From positions 3,080,026-3,144,025 of the forward strand of contig CM119269.1 in assembly GCA_051294375.1 (NCBI GenBank): 64,000 bases of DNA, in the 5' to 3' direction. Source of the DNA: Paraspadella gotoi (taxonomy: Eukaryota; Chaetognatha). How positions within the stretch are numbered: position 1 is the stretch's first letter; each line of letters begins with the position of its first letter. The translations under genes and the position numbers were made by a program. The notes under the pieces are model-generated. The model was not told where the DNA came from. It did not search any database and worked only from the letters and a program-made list of their open reading frames with translations. Of the stretch, positions 11,414 to 22,628 are shown piece after piece.

Positions 11414-14400
11414 TCACTCACAATCCATGCCATTTTCGGCGCCCTCCCCGTTGACCATGGTCGCGCCCCGGGCGGCCCTCGAGACCCCAGATACTTTGCC
11501 GACTGCAGTGGCCCTTGTACCGCCTGACCTTGGACTCTTCCCCGCGGGTTTTCCCGTTCCCCCGTCCTCCTGGCTCGCCCCTTCGCGTTCCTCGTCCGGT
11601 TCTCCAGCGCTGTTTCTTCGTCCGCGCGTCGATCTTCCCGACCCACCGCTCCGCGGCTTTTTCGCCGGAGACGGCGTGGCGCCGGTCCGCGGCCCGGAGT
11701 CCTTGGAATGGGTTGAGTCGCCGTTAGATATAGCTCGTCCGACGACGGCGCCAGTTTCTTCGATGTTTCCAACAGAGTCCCCCGACGGAGAATGGGGTCT
11801 TTTCGACAATGTGGCGCCGTTGCTGTGGGAATTGTCATGGCGATACTTGATGCTTTCGGCGGGGGCAAGGGAATGAGATTTGGCGCCGGGCTTATCGTCG
11901 TTCGGCTCCGCCTCCATTTCTTCTTCCTCGAATTCTCTCCTCTCTGAGTCTTTGACGGTCAGAGTCAAGCTCTCCTCAGCGGCGGAGGAACTTAAAAGTT
12001 CCGCGCGCCCCTTGCTATTGTCCGTGCCTTCCTGGTGGATGGAAGAAGAACCCTCGCTCCTTTCCTCCTTGACGTCCGAATTGTTCGTCCGCATCGGATC
12101 CCTCGTGTCTCTGATCTCTTCCGGTTTGACTTCATGATTGTTTCCGAAAGCTCGCAACTTTTCGTTGTCTTCTTTCAGCTTGGTCGCTTGGTCTCTGGCT
12201 TCGCGCAGCTGTTGCTGCAGCAAATAAATAGTCGATTGCATGCCTTCGACGTCTTCGTCGAGTTCCGCAATGAATTCGTCCACCTCTGAGGGCGTTTGAA
12301 GCGGAGTCGGTGAAGAGATAAATGAATGAAAAGAAAAAGAAAAGAGTCAAAAGTCAGGGCGAATGTTTCTGATGACGAGGGGACCGCAGGCCTCCTGGCC
12401 TCCTCTCTGGCCAGGTTTTGATCTAGTTTGGATCTGACCATGAGCTACGTTCCAGTTTATGTGCAGAAAAACGCCGACGAGTATGGCGTCGAGCTGACGG
12501 AAGTGCATCTTGCTCCACCTTTGCTAAAATAAAGAAGGGATGTATATTTTACCATTTTTTACTGGTATTTAAACCCAAATAGGAATAAAATATACAATAT
12601 ACATCCCTTAATGGGTTTGCCGGAGAGGCTGCATTCGTCTAATAATTAAATCTCTAAATCTCTTTGCTGTGTTTTATAAGCGCAAAATTCACATCACGGG
12701 CTTTTCTCTAATGATTATTTTTTAACCGTCAATTCTTTAATTTTAACGTGAACAATTTAACGCTCTAGTTAAATTAAATAGAATTTATTTTATAGTTATG
12801 GCACTGATGGCACAACAAAAAAAGTTCCTCGCTGCAATGAACTATGCACTGACACCTATTGTTTAATTTAATTGTTCTCAAATGGCAATTGACGTCAAAT
12901 TCGTTATCATGTTTTTGTTTTTAAATTTTTTTTATAATAATATATGTTTATTTTTTAAGAAAATTATTTTAAGCAAGGAAAACAAACTGGCAATTTGCTA
13001 TAATGGGTCGTGACCTAATCTTTTAATTATGTCATTTTATCTATCAGCATTAATAAATGAAAAAGATGTTAGTTTTTTAATATTGGCATTGTAGAAGACG
13101 AAAATAGTAATAATAAGATTAAGACGCAAAAGTTTACTATTAAGTAATAATATTTTAAAAAAACTAGGTGAAAGTTGCAAGTGATTAAATAATGTGACCT
13201 AAAACAAAAACTAGATAACATAAAATAACATAATTTTATATAAAATATTAATTATATGTATAAAAACCTGAGATTCACTTTGTCACTGGTCAAATACAGT
13301 ATATACTACGCTTATTTATACGTATTAGCTAATTACTAAATACCATGATCTTGAATTGCGTCTTTATTTTATAAAAATATGATGTAGAAAAAAACTAACT
13401 TAAATATTTTACACTAAAATTAAATGAAATTAACTCACAACAAATATCGCTATATTTTCAATATCCCCATTACCTCTGTCTCGCCTGAGACGTTGCAGCC
13501 ATCTCCGGGCAAACCTGTGTTCCCTCTTCGACGCTGGCAAACGAAGACAAATGTCTAAGCAATCGAAGTAATTCAGTTCACAGGGCGAAGCGGCGCCCTC
13601 CGTGGAGGGACATCACTTCGTTATTGCAGGAAGAGAAACGAACACGTTTGGACGGGCAGTTCCAAGGGGAGCAAGATCTCGCGCCGCCAGATCGAAGCCA
13701 ACGTCGTCAAAGTCTTTCAAGGGGAAATTGTTCGCATTGTTCCTTCACGCGGTCGCAACAATGTTCGCAATGTCAACTGGACCGTTCGTTCATGGCGGGG
13801 ACGCAGGGAGGGTCGCTCGACCGTTCGATCGAGATTCCTTAAGCTTATCAGGAAACATAAGTTTTCATCTAGTTTTTTTTTTCAAGTTTCTTTGATTTTT
13901 AAATCGGGGTGGTGGTGCACTTCGCATGAAACGCGCCTCTTTGAAAAAAAAAGAAACTGATTAGAATTTTAAGGAGGAAATAAAAAAAAATCAGAGTTCT
14001 CCATCGCGCCGTGTCACTACGAGAGGAACCGTGGCATAATATCCTATGACAGCCCAGAATATTTTATATTTAGCGTCTCATTCTGATCTTTTCCGAGACT
14101 TCATCGTAAATAATTTTTTGCCACGTTTCCTAAAAGCCGCCCACTCTTTCTCCTCGTCGCGGCCAAAAATTACCCACCAGCCTGTCCCGTCTTCATCTCT
14201 TCCACGAGTCTCTTTTGGAGGGAAAGTTCCCCTTCGATCTTGGCGACGCGCCCGGAGGCGATCATCTTCCCGATGGATTCGTTCTCCTGCAACAGGCTTC
14301 GGCATCGAGCCATCAGTCTCTTCCCCGTTTGACTGATGTCGAAGGGGATCGAGGTTGAGGATTGAAGGTCGGGTCGAATGCGAAGCGGACAACGAAGGTA

Positions 14401-15563
14401 AGGGTGGAAAATGGAAGGTAAGGTCGTTTGGAAGAAAAAAATTAAAGTTTTCGCGAAAATTAAAATAGGAAACGAAGCGGAAATGGCGTACCTGTCGGGA
14501 GTGAACTTCCAGGCGGCCAGATCCTCCTGCGCCTCTTTCATCTTCTTGTTGGCGTCTTTGACTTCGGACTTCATGCGCTGAAACATCAGGTTGACGGCGG
14601 GATCGAGGAGCAACGACTTCAGTTGCGTCACCGATGGCGTCGACGACGTCTTCAGCATCTGAATGTGATTCTGGAGGAAAATGAAGTCGCGGTTGAGTGT
14701 CAGCGGCGTTAAAGATACTTACCGAGAGAATAATCGAGAACAATTCCAAAAGGACTCTTAAAGCAAACTTACCCGATATTCGACGACCTCTTGCTCTTTC
14801 GCCGTTAACTTCAGGACCATGAGGTTCTCGCGACGCTGACCCTCGCTTAACTGGGACTTCATTTGCGCTTCTAAGTGGCGTAAGCTCGCGACCTCGTTGG
14901 CTAGCGCTGACAGAAAATCAAGTATTTTGATCCATCATTCTACACAATTACATTTCGAGCACACAATTTGACAATCGCCCTAATTATATATTGCCTTACC
15001 TAATGTTTCAGAGTCATTTACCAAATCCTCCAGTGTGTTCAAATACACCTCCTGTTCGATCCATCTAAGTAATCGAAGAAAAAAAAACGGATAAGACTTA
15101 AAATTTACAACAAAAAATCTTAAATTAAAAAAAAAAAAATTAAAAAACGACTCTGCTGTGGGAGGCAATAATATAAATTTAATATTATACCGCGTATGTT
15201 AATGAGAATCTCTAGCCTCAGCCTCTATTAGTTAAACTGCGCAACTTATTGCCGCCTAAAAAATCGTAAACCGTTTGAATACTCTGAACCCAAAGATAAC
15301 GCCCTTGCCCGTGCAATCGCCGAAGAACATTACAAGAATTACATGTCTCCAAAAAAATTTAAAAAGTAACTTTGAAAGTTATCATAACCGGAGAATTATT
15401 GAAAATTTCAAATTCTCATTAAAAAAGGCACCAAAAGAACCAATAATTGCCATATATAAAAATTAAAATGCAAATACCTGGCGATGAGATCATCCTTGGA
15501 CAATTGCCTCAGCTCGTCCTTTGAGAGTCTTATTCGCTTCGATGGAGGCGGTTGCTCAGTCAT
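11414..15563 (-). CDS. WTAP: WTAP, regulatory subunit of the m6A mRNA methyltransferase complex
   Basis: Coiled-coil scaffold of the METTL3/METTL14 writer complex, acting in nuclear speckles and in splicing. Exons: 15563-15478, 15064-15000, 14906-14773, 14670-14492, 14332-14178, 12285-11414; all phases agree, giving about 496 aa (human WTAP is 396). The N-terminus MTEQPPPSKRIRLSKDEL matches the family start. Family hallmarks are LLLDPAVNLMFQRMK, AWKFTPDRQTGKRLMARCR and DEFIAELDEDVEGMQSTI, in that order. The C-terminal half is low-complexity Ser/Gly/acidic and ends NGMDCE. A strong donor (GTGAGT) overlaps the last codons, so one more C-terminal exon cannot be excluded. The 1.9-kb fifth intron contains unrelated sequence. 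Confidence 0.9.
12535..12609. repeat. Short terminal-inverted-repeat element
   Basis: Starts AAGGGATGTATATTTTA and ends with its near complement TATACAATATACATCCCTT, 75 nt in all, inside WTAP intron 5. It looks like a tiny MITE remnant; there are no coding features. Confidence 0.5.
13489..13842 (+). other. Exon-like open frame within WTAP intron 5
   Basis: A GC-rich stretch in an otherwise A/T-rich intron. The + frame is open for about 118 codons to a TAA at 13840, with no early ATG, and contains a Cys-x2-Cys ... Cys-x2-Cys arrangement (GNCSHCSFTRSQQCSQC) resembling a small zinc-binding knuckle. The other + frames are also open for part of it, so coding status is uncertain. It may be an exon of a nested gene or a retroelement gag remnant. 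Confidence 0.25.
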
Positions 15564-15783
15564 ATTCTCGTTAAACTCTCTAAAGGCGACGTTTTTTGTA
15601 AATCAAATACTGTATGCAATAATATTAAAGAATCTACGAAGGACGTACCGATCTGTGCTAAGTGCAGTGTAGACAGCATCGACTACTTCCTCTGAAAGAG
15701 CAACGAGCCAGAGAGACTGAAAGGAGCTGTTGCTAAGATGTAAGGAGCTGCTGTGACTCTGCAAACCACAAGAAAATCGGTGG

Positions 15784-15819
15784 CCAATCACGTCGCTGCA
15801 TCAAACATCAACCTCCAAT
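15784..15819. promoter_or_regulatory. Paired CCAAT boxes upstream of WTAP
   Basis: CCAAT at 15784-15788 and 15815-15819, 31 bp apart and about 220-250 bp upstream of the WTAP ATG, in the same orientation as the pair upstream of ARID4. Likely NF-Y-type promoter elements. Confidence 0.45.
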
Positions 15820-17438
15820 CAAACTTGGCGTTTTTAGCTACTGCTAAGTGTAACATCTAAAGAAGAATGAAATCGAACCCATGATTTAGTATAATACTTT
15901 AATAGTGGTAGTATAGTAAATAAATAGTAATAATGTCATATAGTAAAACTTCAAAATTGTGAGTGGATGGTAATAGCAATTTTAATTAACAGCTAAATTA
16001 TTCAAATTTAATACAAAGAAAAGCTTAACCTAAACGCATACCAGTCGAATAGTCCTGACTTTAAAAAACAGCGGTATTTCTATTAATAATTAGCAGTAGC
16101 AAAAAAAAGAAGAAAAATCATGAAGATTTTTTTAAAAATTTTGGCAAACTAAGCAAACTGAGCTCGAAATTAGATAGAATCTGACAGGTTTTTTGTTCGT
16201 GATGTTTTGGGTTCCCGATTGAAAACAAAAGATGATTAGGAAAAAGGGTAATTCAAATCAACTTAAAATAGGCTTACAATGACTCCCCTGTCGCTACTCG
16301 ACGTGGCAGAGGGAGACCTCTAGAAAGACAATAGGTAAACGATGCCCTTACCAAAACTGTAGCAACCTCACCTGGCTCTCCCCAGGCGAGGCGCCTGTTC
16401 AAAAGACCGCTACAGTGAGAGGAAGGGGAAGACTCGACTCCTAATGCTAAGGCTAATTCCTCGCCATAATATCTAATATAAGGTGAGAAGAAGGCAACCC
16501 GTAGGCGCAGCGGGCCGGCGAAGAGCGGGGGGACACCGGCGAGGGCCGGGACCTAAGGGCCCCGAGAAGAGAGAAAAGAAGAAAAAATGAATAAATAAGA
16601 AGAAAAAACAAAAGGGAAGAATTAAGAGAAGTTTGAGCTCTGGAGCAATTCTCAAAGCAAAAAGTGTGGCGAATCCTAAATTCGCTACAAAAGTGTAATA
16701 GAAAACTACAATTAAGAGAGAGGGGGGCGTGGCGGCGGCCAGTGGAGGGGCCCGCCATTTCTCTCACCGCCCCTGGGTAGGCGTACCAGGTCAGATGGAT
16801 ATAAGAGTAGCCCTAGGCATATTCCCGAGAGACACACTAGCCGATCCGAGCATCACAAGTTTAACAACCCTTAATCCTGAAGACCTTTGACATGCCCTTG
16901 ACCCGGCATCATCGTCAACTCTTTTTTGTCCGGGGAAGGAAGGAAAGGCCAGCTCTATTTTGAGCTCTTTCTTTACTTTATGTTTCACTTTTTCTTACTC
17001 TATAACTATTTCATTTTTCTTTTGTTTGTTCATGTAGAATTTAATTTATCTCAGTTACTTATTAATCTTCAGTTTTATCAAATTTAACAATGTTATCACC
17101 TCATACTTTAATCAAATGTATTTCACTGTAGTTGGTTAAAATTTAAATTTATTTTCTCTTCCGGCCTATACTGTCTCTCAACCTGCTCTCAATCTCTCAC
17201 TGTCCTTTTCTAAATTCTTTGTTGGAATAACTTTCTCTTCTCTCTCTCTCTTAACTTTTTGACAAAAACCTGTGAGAATTTTAAATAAAATCTTGAGCTG
17301 ATGAAGGCAAGTAGCAGATTATAGCCGAAACATGTCCGTTTATATTATTAAAAATAAGATAAATTTCGTTGTCTGAAAACAAAACAACATTTTTCTTAAT
17401 TTATGCTAACAACGCAACGAAAAGAAACAGCTCTCGCT
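15820..17438. other. Intergenic DNA with a non-coding mobile-element fragment
   Basis: A/T-rich flanks enclose a G/C-rich non-coding block (about 16280-16970) that has no long conserved frame and differs in composition from its surroundings. It is followed by T-rich sequence and by the hairpin motif at 17298-17340. I read the block as a transposable-element fragment, without family assignment. Confidence 0.35.
17298..17340 (+). repeat. Retroelement-like hairpin motif, copy 1
   Basis: CTGATGAAGGC, a loop, then GCCGAAACATGTCC. GGC/GCC forms the stem, flanked by CTGATGA and GAAAC, the order found in a hammerhead ribozyme core, but with one extra A between CTGATGA and the stem. The same layout is at 20418. 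Confidence 0.5.
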
Positions 17439-18779
17439 TTAAAACTCCAGAGATACTTTTATCCCTAGAACTTGATCAGTCAATCGTAAATGTGACCTAA
17501 AGTACATTCTTTTCCAGGCTTCCCTCCGGCTCATAACGTTTATTCGATATTCATTCTCTGGAACGCCATCGAGGATGGTTTGGATTTTTAACGCTTCTTT
17601 CAAATAACGAGGCACGTGATCCTTTCGCCTGTACGTCAAAAATCTGCGGAGTCAGTATTTGTCCCTCTGTCTGTTTAAACAGGGCGGCGGAGTAGGCAAG
17701 GGCCTCCTCGATACATTGAGCGACGATGGATCGGTACCGACACTTGCAAGTCTCTCGCTGAAACCATCTGTTGCGGGAACCGGATCTGGAAATATGCAGT
17801 GAAAGAAGATCGATTTGAAGTTTTAAATTTAATTTGAATTCATTTAACTCAGCATAAGGTCTGCCACGTTTCTCTTACCCGCCGAGGACAAGAATATCGG
17901 CATGCAGCCTGCGGTCGGTTATTCTTGCCGGCGTCCTAACCAACCGGAACCCAAAGTTCATTTTGACGAGATAAAATGGCGCGGCGGATTCGGCTATTCG
18001 TCTCTCGAACGCCGCCATCACCGCGTCGATAGTGCCGACGCCAGATTTTTGATCGCTACAGAAAAGTCTCGACTCCGAAGACGAGGTTTTATTGGCGTCG
18101 CACACGAAATTAAGCCAAACAGGGAACAAAATGTCCAAGTCGTAATCGTCCGGGATTTTACCCTGATGTCGATAGGCGCCTTGTATTGCAACATAATTTT
18201 GTAGCTTAATATCAATAATAATTAATAATATTATTATATTAATAATAAAGGCGAATTTAAAGATAGCAATGGTATTTTTTCTTAAAATTATATTACTTAT
18301 GTCTGCTTGTAAAATTACGATGATTAATCAGAGTCAAACTCGAAGTGACTTGCCTATCAACGACCCGCCATTCAGGGAATACGTAAAGTTCATGACGTTC
18401 ATCCAGGTAATCATAAACTGTTCCAAAATATCGTCCTCGTCCGGTAAGTAAAGCGATTGTTCTGAGAAGAACAAAAAATATTCCGCTTCATTGCGACGAC
18501 TAAAGGTAAATAATATTTAAAGTTGGGCCTACCAACGTTCCAGGGACACGAACGACGCGCGTCGGTCTTCGTTCTCAAGTTGAGATCGCGAAAACTCGCT
18601 GCTTCGAACAGAGAATCTGTGTGAGTCTTCAACGGGACGAAGGACGTAAAGAATCGTCGGAAGCGGTAAGGTTTGAGGTAGTCGCCGAACTTGTACACGA
18701 ATGATAGGATCGTAGCAGAGAGCGCAAAAGTGGTCACGGCCACCGCTAGTCTCTTGCAGCAAGGTTGCGTCCGCCGCAT
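17439..18779 (-). CDS. LicD/fukutin-family type II membrane protein (first copy)
   Basis: LicD-domain proteins transfer phosphorylated sugar alcohols or phosphocholine; animal members (FKTN, FKRP) act in the Golgi on glycans. Exons: 18779-18533, 18499-18354, 18179-17879, 17785-17738, 17643-17439. Exon 1 encodes a basic N-terminus and a membrane anchor (LAVAVTTFALSATILSFVYK). The exon 2/3 junction rebuilds the LicD signature GGSLIGAYRHQGKIPDDYD followed by LDIL, with the Asp-rich metal-binding motif, and needs a GC donor at 18353. The C-terminal exon (YLKEALKIQTILDGVPENEY) is in phase. The exon 1 to exon 2 join is unresolved: the anchor frame ends in phase 1, whereas exon 2 needs phase 2, so a missed small intron or a sequence error is likely. 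Family confidence is high; the exact substrate is unknown. Confidence 0.65.
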
Positions 18780-19527
18780 GACGTGGCCCCTGAGAATGGG
18801 AAAACAGCGCTGGTTTGATCTTCATCGATACTCGACGATAATTCGCCAGAAACAAAATGTATACAAGTGTTGGAAGGAAACGGTCAAATCATCCTTTAAT
18901 TCCTGGCGTCTCTATTTTTGAGGTTGTTTTTTTTTTGTTTAGAACAAATTTGAGCAAACAATGCCGGATCTTCAAGTTAATTAATTTGATCTTATATTGT
19001 TTGCTCAAACATGTTTGTTTTTATGTCTTTTCGTCACTGTCCACGAACCACGACGACGATGATGGCGACGACATTAACGCCAATAACGGTTAATTCATTG
19101 ACTTACTAGACTGATTAATTAATTATTAATTAATTGATTAATAAACTGATTAATTATTGGATTAATTAATACATCTTACATTTATATTTAATTTCGTGAA
19201 ACAGGTTTTTTGTTTTTTCTATTTAAACTCATTTCCACTCGGACATTGCATCGAAACTAGATTTCCAGCCTATTCACACACTTTCCTACCCACATACAAA
19301 ATTCCAAATCAATCGCCCCATACAATCAAGAGTAATTGGCGTTCAAAGCTAAGGGAGGACGGACGGACAGACAGAGACAGACAGACGGACGGACATCGTT
19401 TTTTTGTGTATAATTTATCATAATACTATGTTCTGACATGATTTAAATGACCTACCGACATGATTGGGGGGCGGACCGACGGACCGACAAAGTTAATTAA
19501 AGAGCCGGAATCTGCATATGGAGGCCT

Positions 19528-19622
19528 TAAACCACCAAAGCCTGTCCAAAGTCAGGGGCAAGATAGCTTATTTATTAAATGAATGGATAATTTTTATATT
19601 GGTTGTACCAATTTCATAAGCA
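19528..19622 (+). repeat. Dispersed R repeat, copy 1
   Basis: About 95 bp including GCAAGATAGCTTATTTATTA and a downstream TTTATATTGGTTGTACCAAT. Near-identical copies lie at 31905 and 40084, and a reverse partial copy is inside the SINE at about 30780-30815. Probably a SINE-derived tail. Confidence 0.7.
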
Positions 19623-20417
19623 AATCCGGCTAAAATTGAATTGTGGGTTTCTCTCGTACCTAGAAACTGATTTCTAAACAACTTGGCTCAACAGTGTTGA
19701 TTCTGGATGTTCACTCGCTATTTAATCTTTGAAACCGTATAACTTGTCATCCCGAACAAAACCTTGTACTATCGACTAAGATTCCGATCAAGATAAAAAA
19801 AATTATTTAAACCGTTTGAGAAAAATTATATGGAAAAGATGCCCCATAATTAGGGCTTTAATATATGCCAGTCCCATCGTTCTATCATTTTTTAAAATAT
19901 ATCAAAGAAAATCAATTATTTTATTACCAATTAAGTCACTCGGCCGAAGCTAAAAATTTAAGTGGAACCGAAAAGAAAATTTAACGAACGCAGATTTCTT
20001 TTAAAAATTGGACGTGGAAAATGACCAATTTTTTTAGATTATTTTTCAACGCGTGGATCGATTGATTTCAAATGTTGTATATATCAAAATATTGACATCA
20101 TTTCCTATCAGTAAATGTAAAAACATTTAAAATAACATTATAAACGGCCAGGTAACTAGCCGATCTTCGTTTATCGAATCGAAAACGACGAAAAGATCTT
20201 ATCGCGTCTGAAATAATTTTTTCTGTGATTTTTTTCCTTTTTGGTGCTGCATCAGAGAATCCTTTAATTTCAAAGAAAAGATTTCCAAATCTGGAAAAAA
20301 AATAACTACTCGAGTTTCAACTTTAACAAATTCTTTATTTTATTTCATGTTTTTATATAGCAAAAAAAGATTTGAGTTTTGACAACGAATAACATTAGCA
20401 TAAACAAATTGTTTATG

Positions 20418-20455
20418 CTGATGAAGGCTTAAATAACTAAAGCCGAAACATGTCC
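20418..20455 (+). repeat. Retroelement-like hairpin motif, copy 2
   Basis: CTGATGAAGGC, a short A/T loop, then AGCCGAAACATGTCC. The conserved parts equal the copy at 17298 while the loop differs, which suggests selection on, or common descent of, the stem and flanks. Confidence 0.5.
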
Positions 20456-21691
20456 TATACTTGACAAAACTATTTTTTTTTTCGCTAAATATTATTAAAA
20501 CGAAAACGATGAAACGTTGATTGACAAAAAATTTACGGCGAGATTAAAATTATCAGCTTTTTAGTCGGATCTGCTTATCAGCAGATCCCGACTCTATAAT
20601 TCACTTTGTCGGTCCGACGGTCCGCCCCCTTAATCTTGTCGGGCACTCACTTATATCATGTCAGAACATCGAATTATGATAAATTATCCCCAAAAAAATG
20701 ATATCCGTCCATCCGTCTGTCAGTCCAATTACTCGTGATTGGATGGATGGATTAGAATTAAATTTTGTGTGTGGGTAGGGAAGTGTGTGATTGAGCTGGA
20801 TATGAAGTTTTGATGGAATCGTCCAAGTGGAAATGAGTTTAAATGTAAAAACAAAAAAATATATTTCACTATTTAATTACCAATTGATCATGAGTGGATA
20901 GGGTGATTGACCTGAAATTTAATATGTGGGTAGGAAAGTGTGTGATTAAGCTGGAAATCAAGTTTCGATGGAATCGTTAGAGTGGAAATGAGTTTAAATG
21001 GAAAAAACAAAAAACCTGTTTTACTAAAAGATTATGCTTCTTTTTATTTTTATATTAAATGTAAATGCAAGATGTATTAATTAATCAAGTTAATCAGTTA
21101 ATTAATCAATTTGTCAATTAATTAATCAATCAATTATTTAATCAGTCAATCAATCAAGTCAATCGTTAATAGTATTATTCTCATCGTCGTCATTGCTTTT
21201 GTCGTGGTTAGTGATGAAAAGACTTAAAAACAAACATTTGGGATCAAATTAATTAATTAACTTGAATTATTTAATTAATTAATTAATTAACTTCAATTAG
21301 TTAATTATTAATTACTTAATTACCGATAATGATCGTGGGCAGATCCGACATTATTTGCTCAAACTTGTTTAAGATATAAACATGTGAAATATTGCAGTTG
21401 GTCAAATATTGGGAATTAAGGATGGCGCGATTGTTTTTCAAACTAGGAAACCTTCAAGACTTCATATTCAAACTTTTTGCAGTTTCTGATTAAATTATGA
21501 TTAGTGAACCGGATATCAAGAAACAAATATTACAAACAATATAAAAGGAAAAATAATAACATTTTTCTCTTCAAAATATCATGATATCCATTTTTCTTTT
21601 AATCCAATAGTTTAATTTATTTGGCTTATATCTCAATTATGTCGTATAGGGTGATAGCAAGCTTAATGAGACAGCATTTTTGAGTTTTTAA

Positions 21692-22064
21692 ATTTTCGCA
21701 TACGCCCATATTTATACATAGTACTCACCATAGAAAATGTTATTTTCTTATTTTAAAAGCAGATTCGAATTCCTCACGAAAAGTTGATAAAAGAAAATAT
21801 AACTCTTTTTCGAAAATTATTTCATTAAGTGGGTCAAAATCCTAAAAAACTATTATTATTAACCTATAATTAAATTGTAGTATAATTTTTTTATTTTTTG
21901 AATTTTTGGCTAACTTAATGAAATAATTTTTGATTAAGACTTCTATTTTTTTATCAACTTTTTATAAGGAATTCGAATCTGCTTTCAAAACTAAAAAAAA
22001 TATTGTAAAATTTTGACATTTTCTGTGGTGAGTACTATGTATAAATATGGGCGTAAGCGTAAAA
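21692..22064. mobile_element. Palindromic MITE-like element
   Basis: About 370 bp. The left arm contains ACGCCCATATTTATACATAG then TACTCACCA; the right arm has the complement near 22027-22060. Similarity extends about 150 bp inward (GCAGATTCGAATTCCT and its complement at 21968-21984). No coding capacity. Confidence 0.75.
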
Positions 22065-22139
22065 TGAGAAATTTTTTAAAAAAATTTTTCATATATTAAT
22101 GTTTTTTTGTCCAAAACTGTTCAGATTAACTATTCTAAT

Positions 22140-22460
22140 TTTGATCTGCAACTACGCCTTTATCCAGAGTCCTAACGATTTCCCTTGCGTTGGCCAAGCG
22201 AGACGGTCCTAGGGTAACCGCGCCAGTGACTGGAAGCGTCATTGAGGGTCGGAAGCCTCAATCCAACATTGAGATGCCCCATCCAATGGGCATCACAGGC
22301 AACCCGGCTGTTGCCATAATAGTCTCAAATCCTAATATCTAACTCTTATCCCCTGGGCTCTATGCCTAACCCTGAACCTTAATGTTTAATCCTAATTCTC
22401 AACCCAATCCTCTAGTCCTTACTAAATCCATTATCTTATCCCTTTAACCTAATCTTTAAA
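22140..22460. repeat. Non-coding repeat with degenerate CCTAA-type tail
   Basis: A G/C-richer non-coding block (about 22150-22320) leads into about 130 bp of degenerate CCTAAT/CCTAACC-like units. A reverse-orientation TTAGGGTTAG-like stretch occurs at about 32060-32160. They look like interstitial degenerate repeats rather than telomere. Confidence 0.4.
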
Positions 22461-22628
22461 TATGATAAGTAAATGGAATCAACTGTGGATGCAACAAGGT
22501 GTGGACGAACAACCACACAACACGGAATAAATACCTTTCTAAAAATTAATGTATTTAATTAATTAATTAATGTATTTAATTAATGTATTTAATATTCCTC
22601 AAAAAGTTTATTCAAGCTCTAATTGAAA

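Larger units (their letters stand above)
18935..21372. mobile_element. Foldback element with long inverted arms
   Basis: Left arm about 18935-19490, right arm about 20590-21372 in opposite orientation. Shared landmarks are GAGCAAACAATGCCGGATCT near the outer ends, a CACGAC-rich segment, a GGACGGACAGAC-type stretch, and GTCGGTCCGTCGGTCCGCCC near the inner ends. The right arm is longer because a unit of roughly 135 bp is present twice (about 20740-20870 and 20890-21020) but once in the left arm. The 1.1-kb centre has no long frame, so the element is non-autonomous. It carries an R repeat (19528) and a hairpin motif (20418). It lies directly upstream of the LicD gene. Confidence 0.7.

Noticed and set aside
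12442-12534. Small + strand ORF of 30 codons (MSYVPVYVQKNADEYGVEL...) in WTAP intron 5
   Set aside because: Too short, no domain, and the opposite strand is equally open; could be chance.
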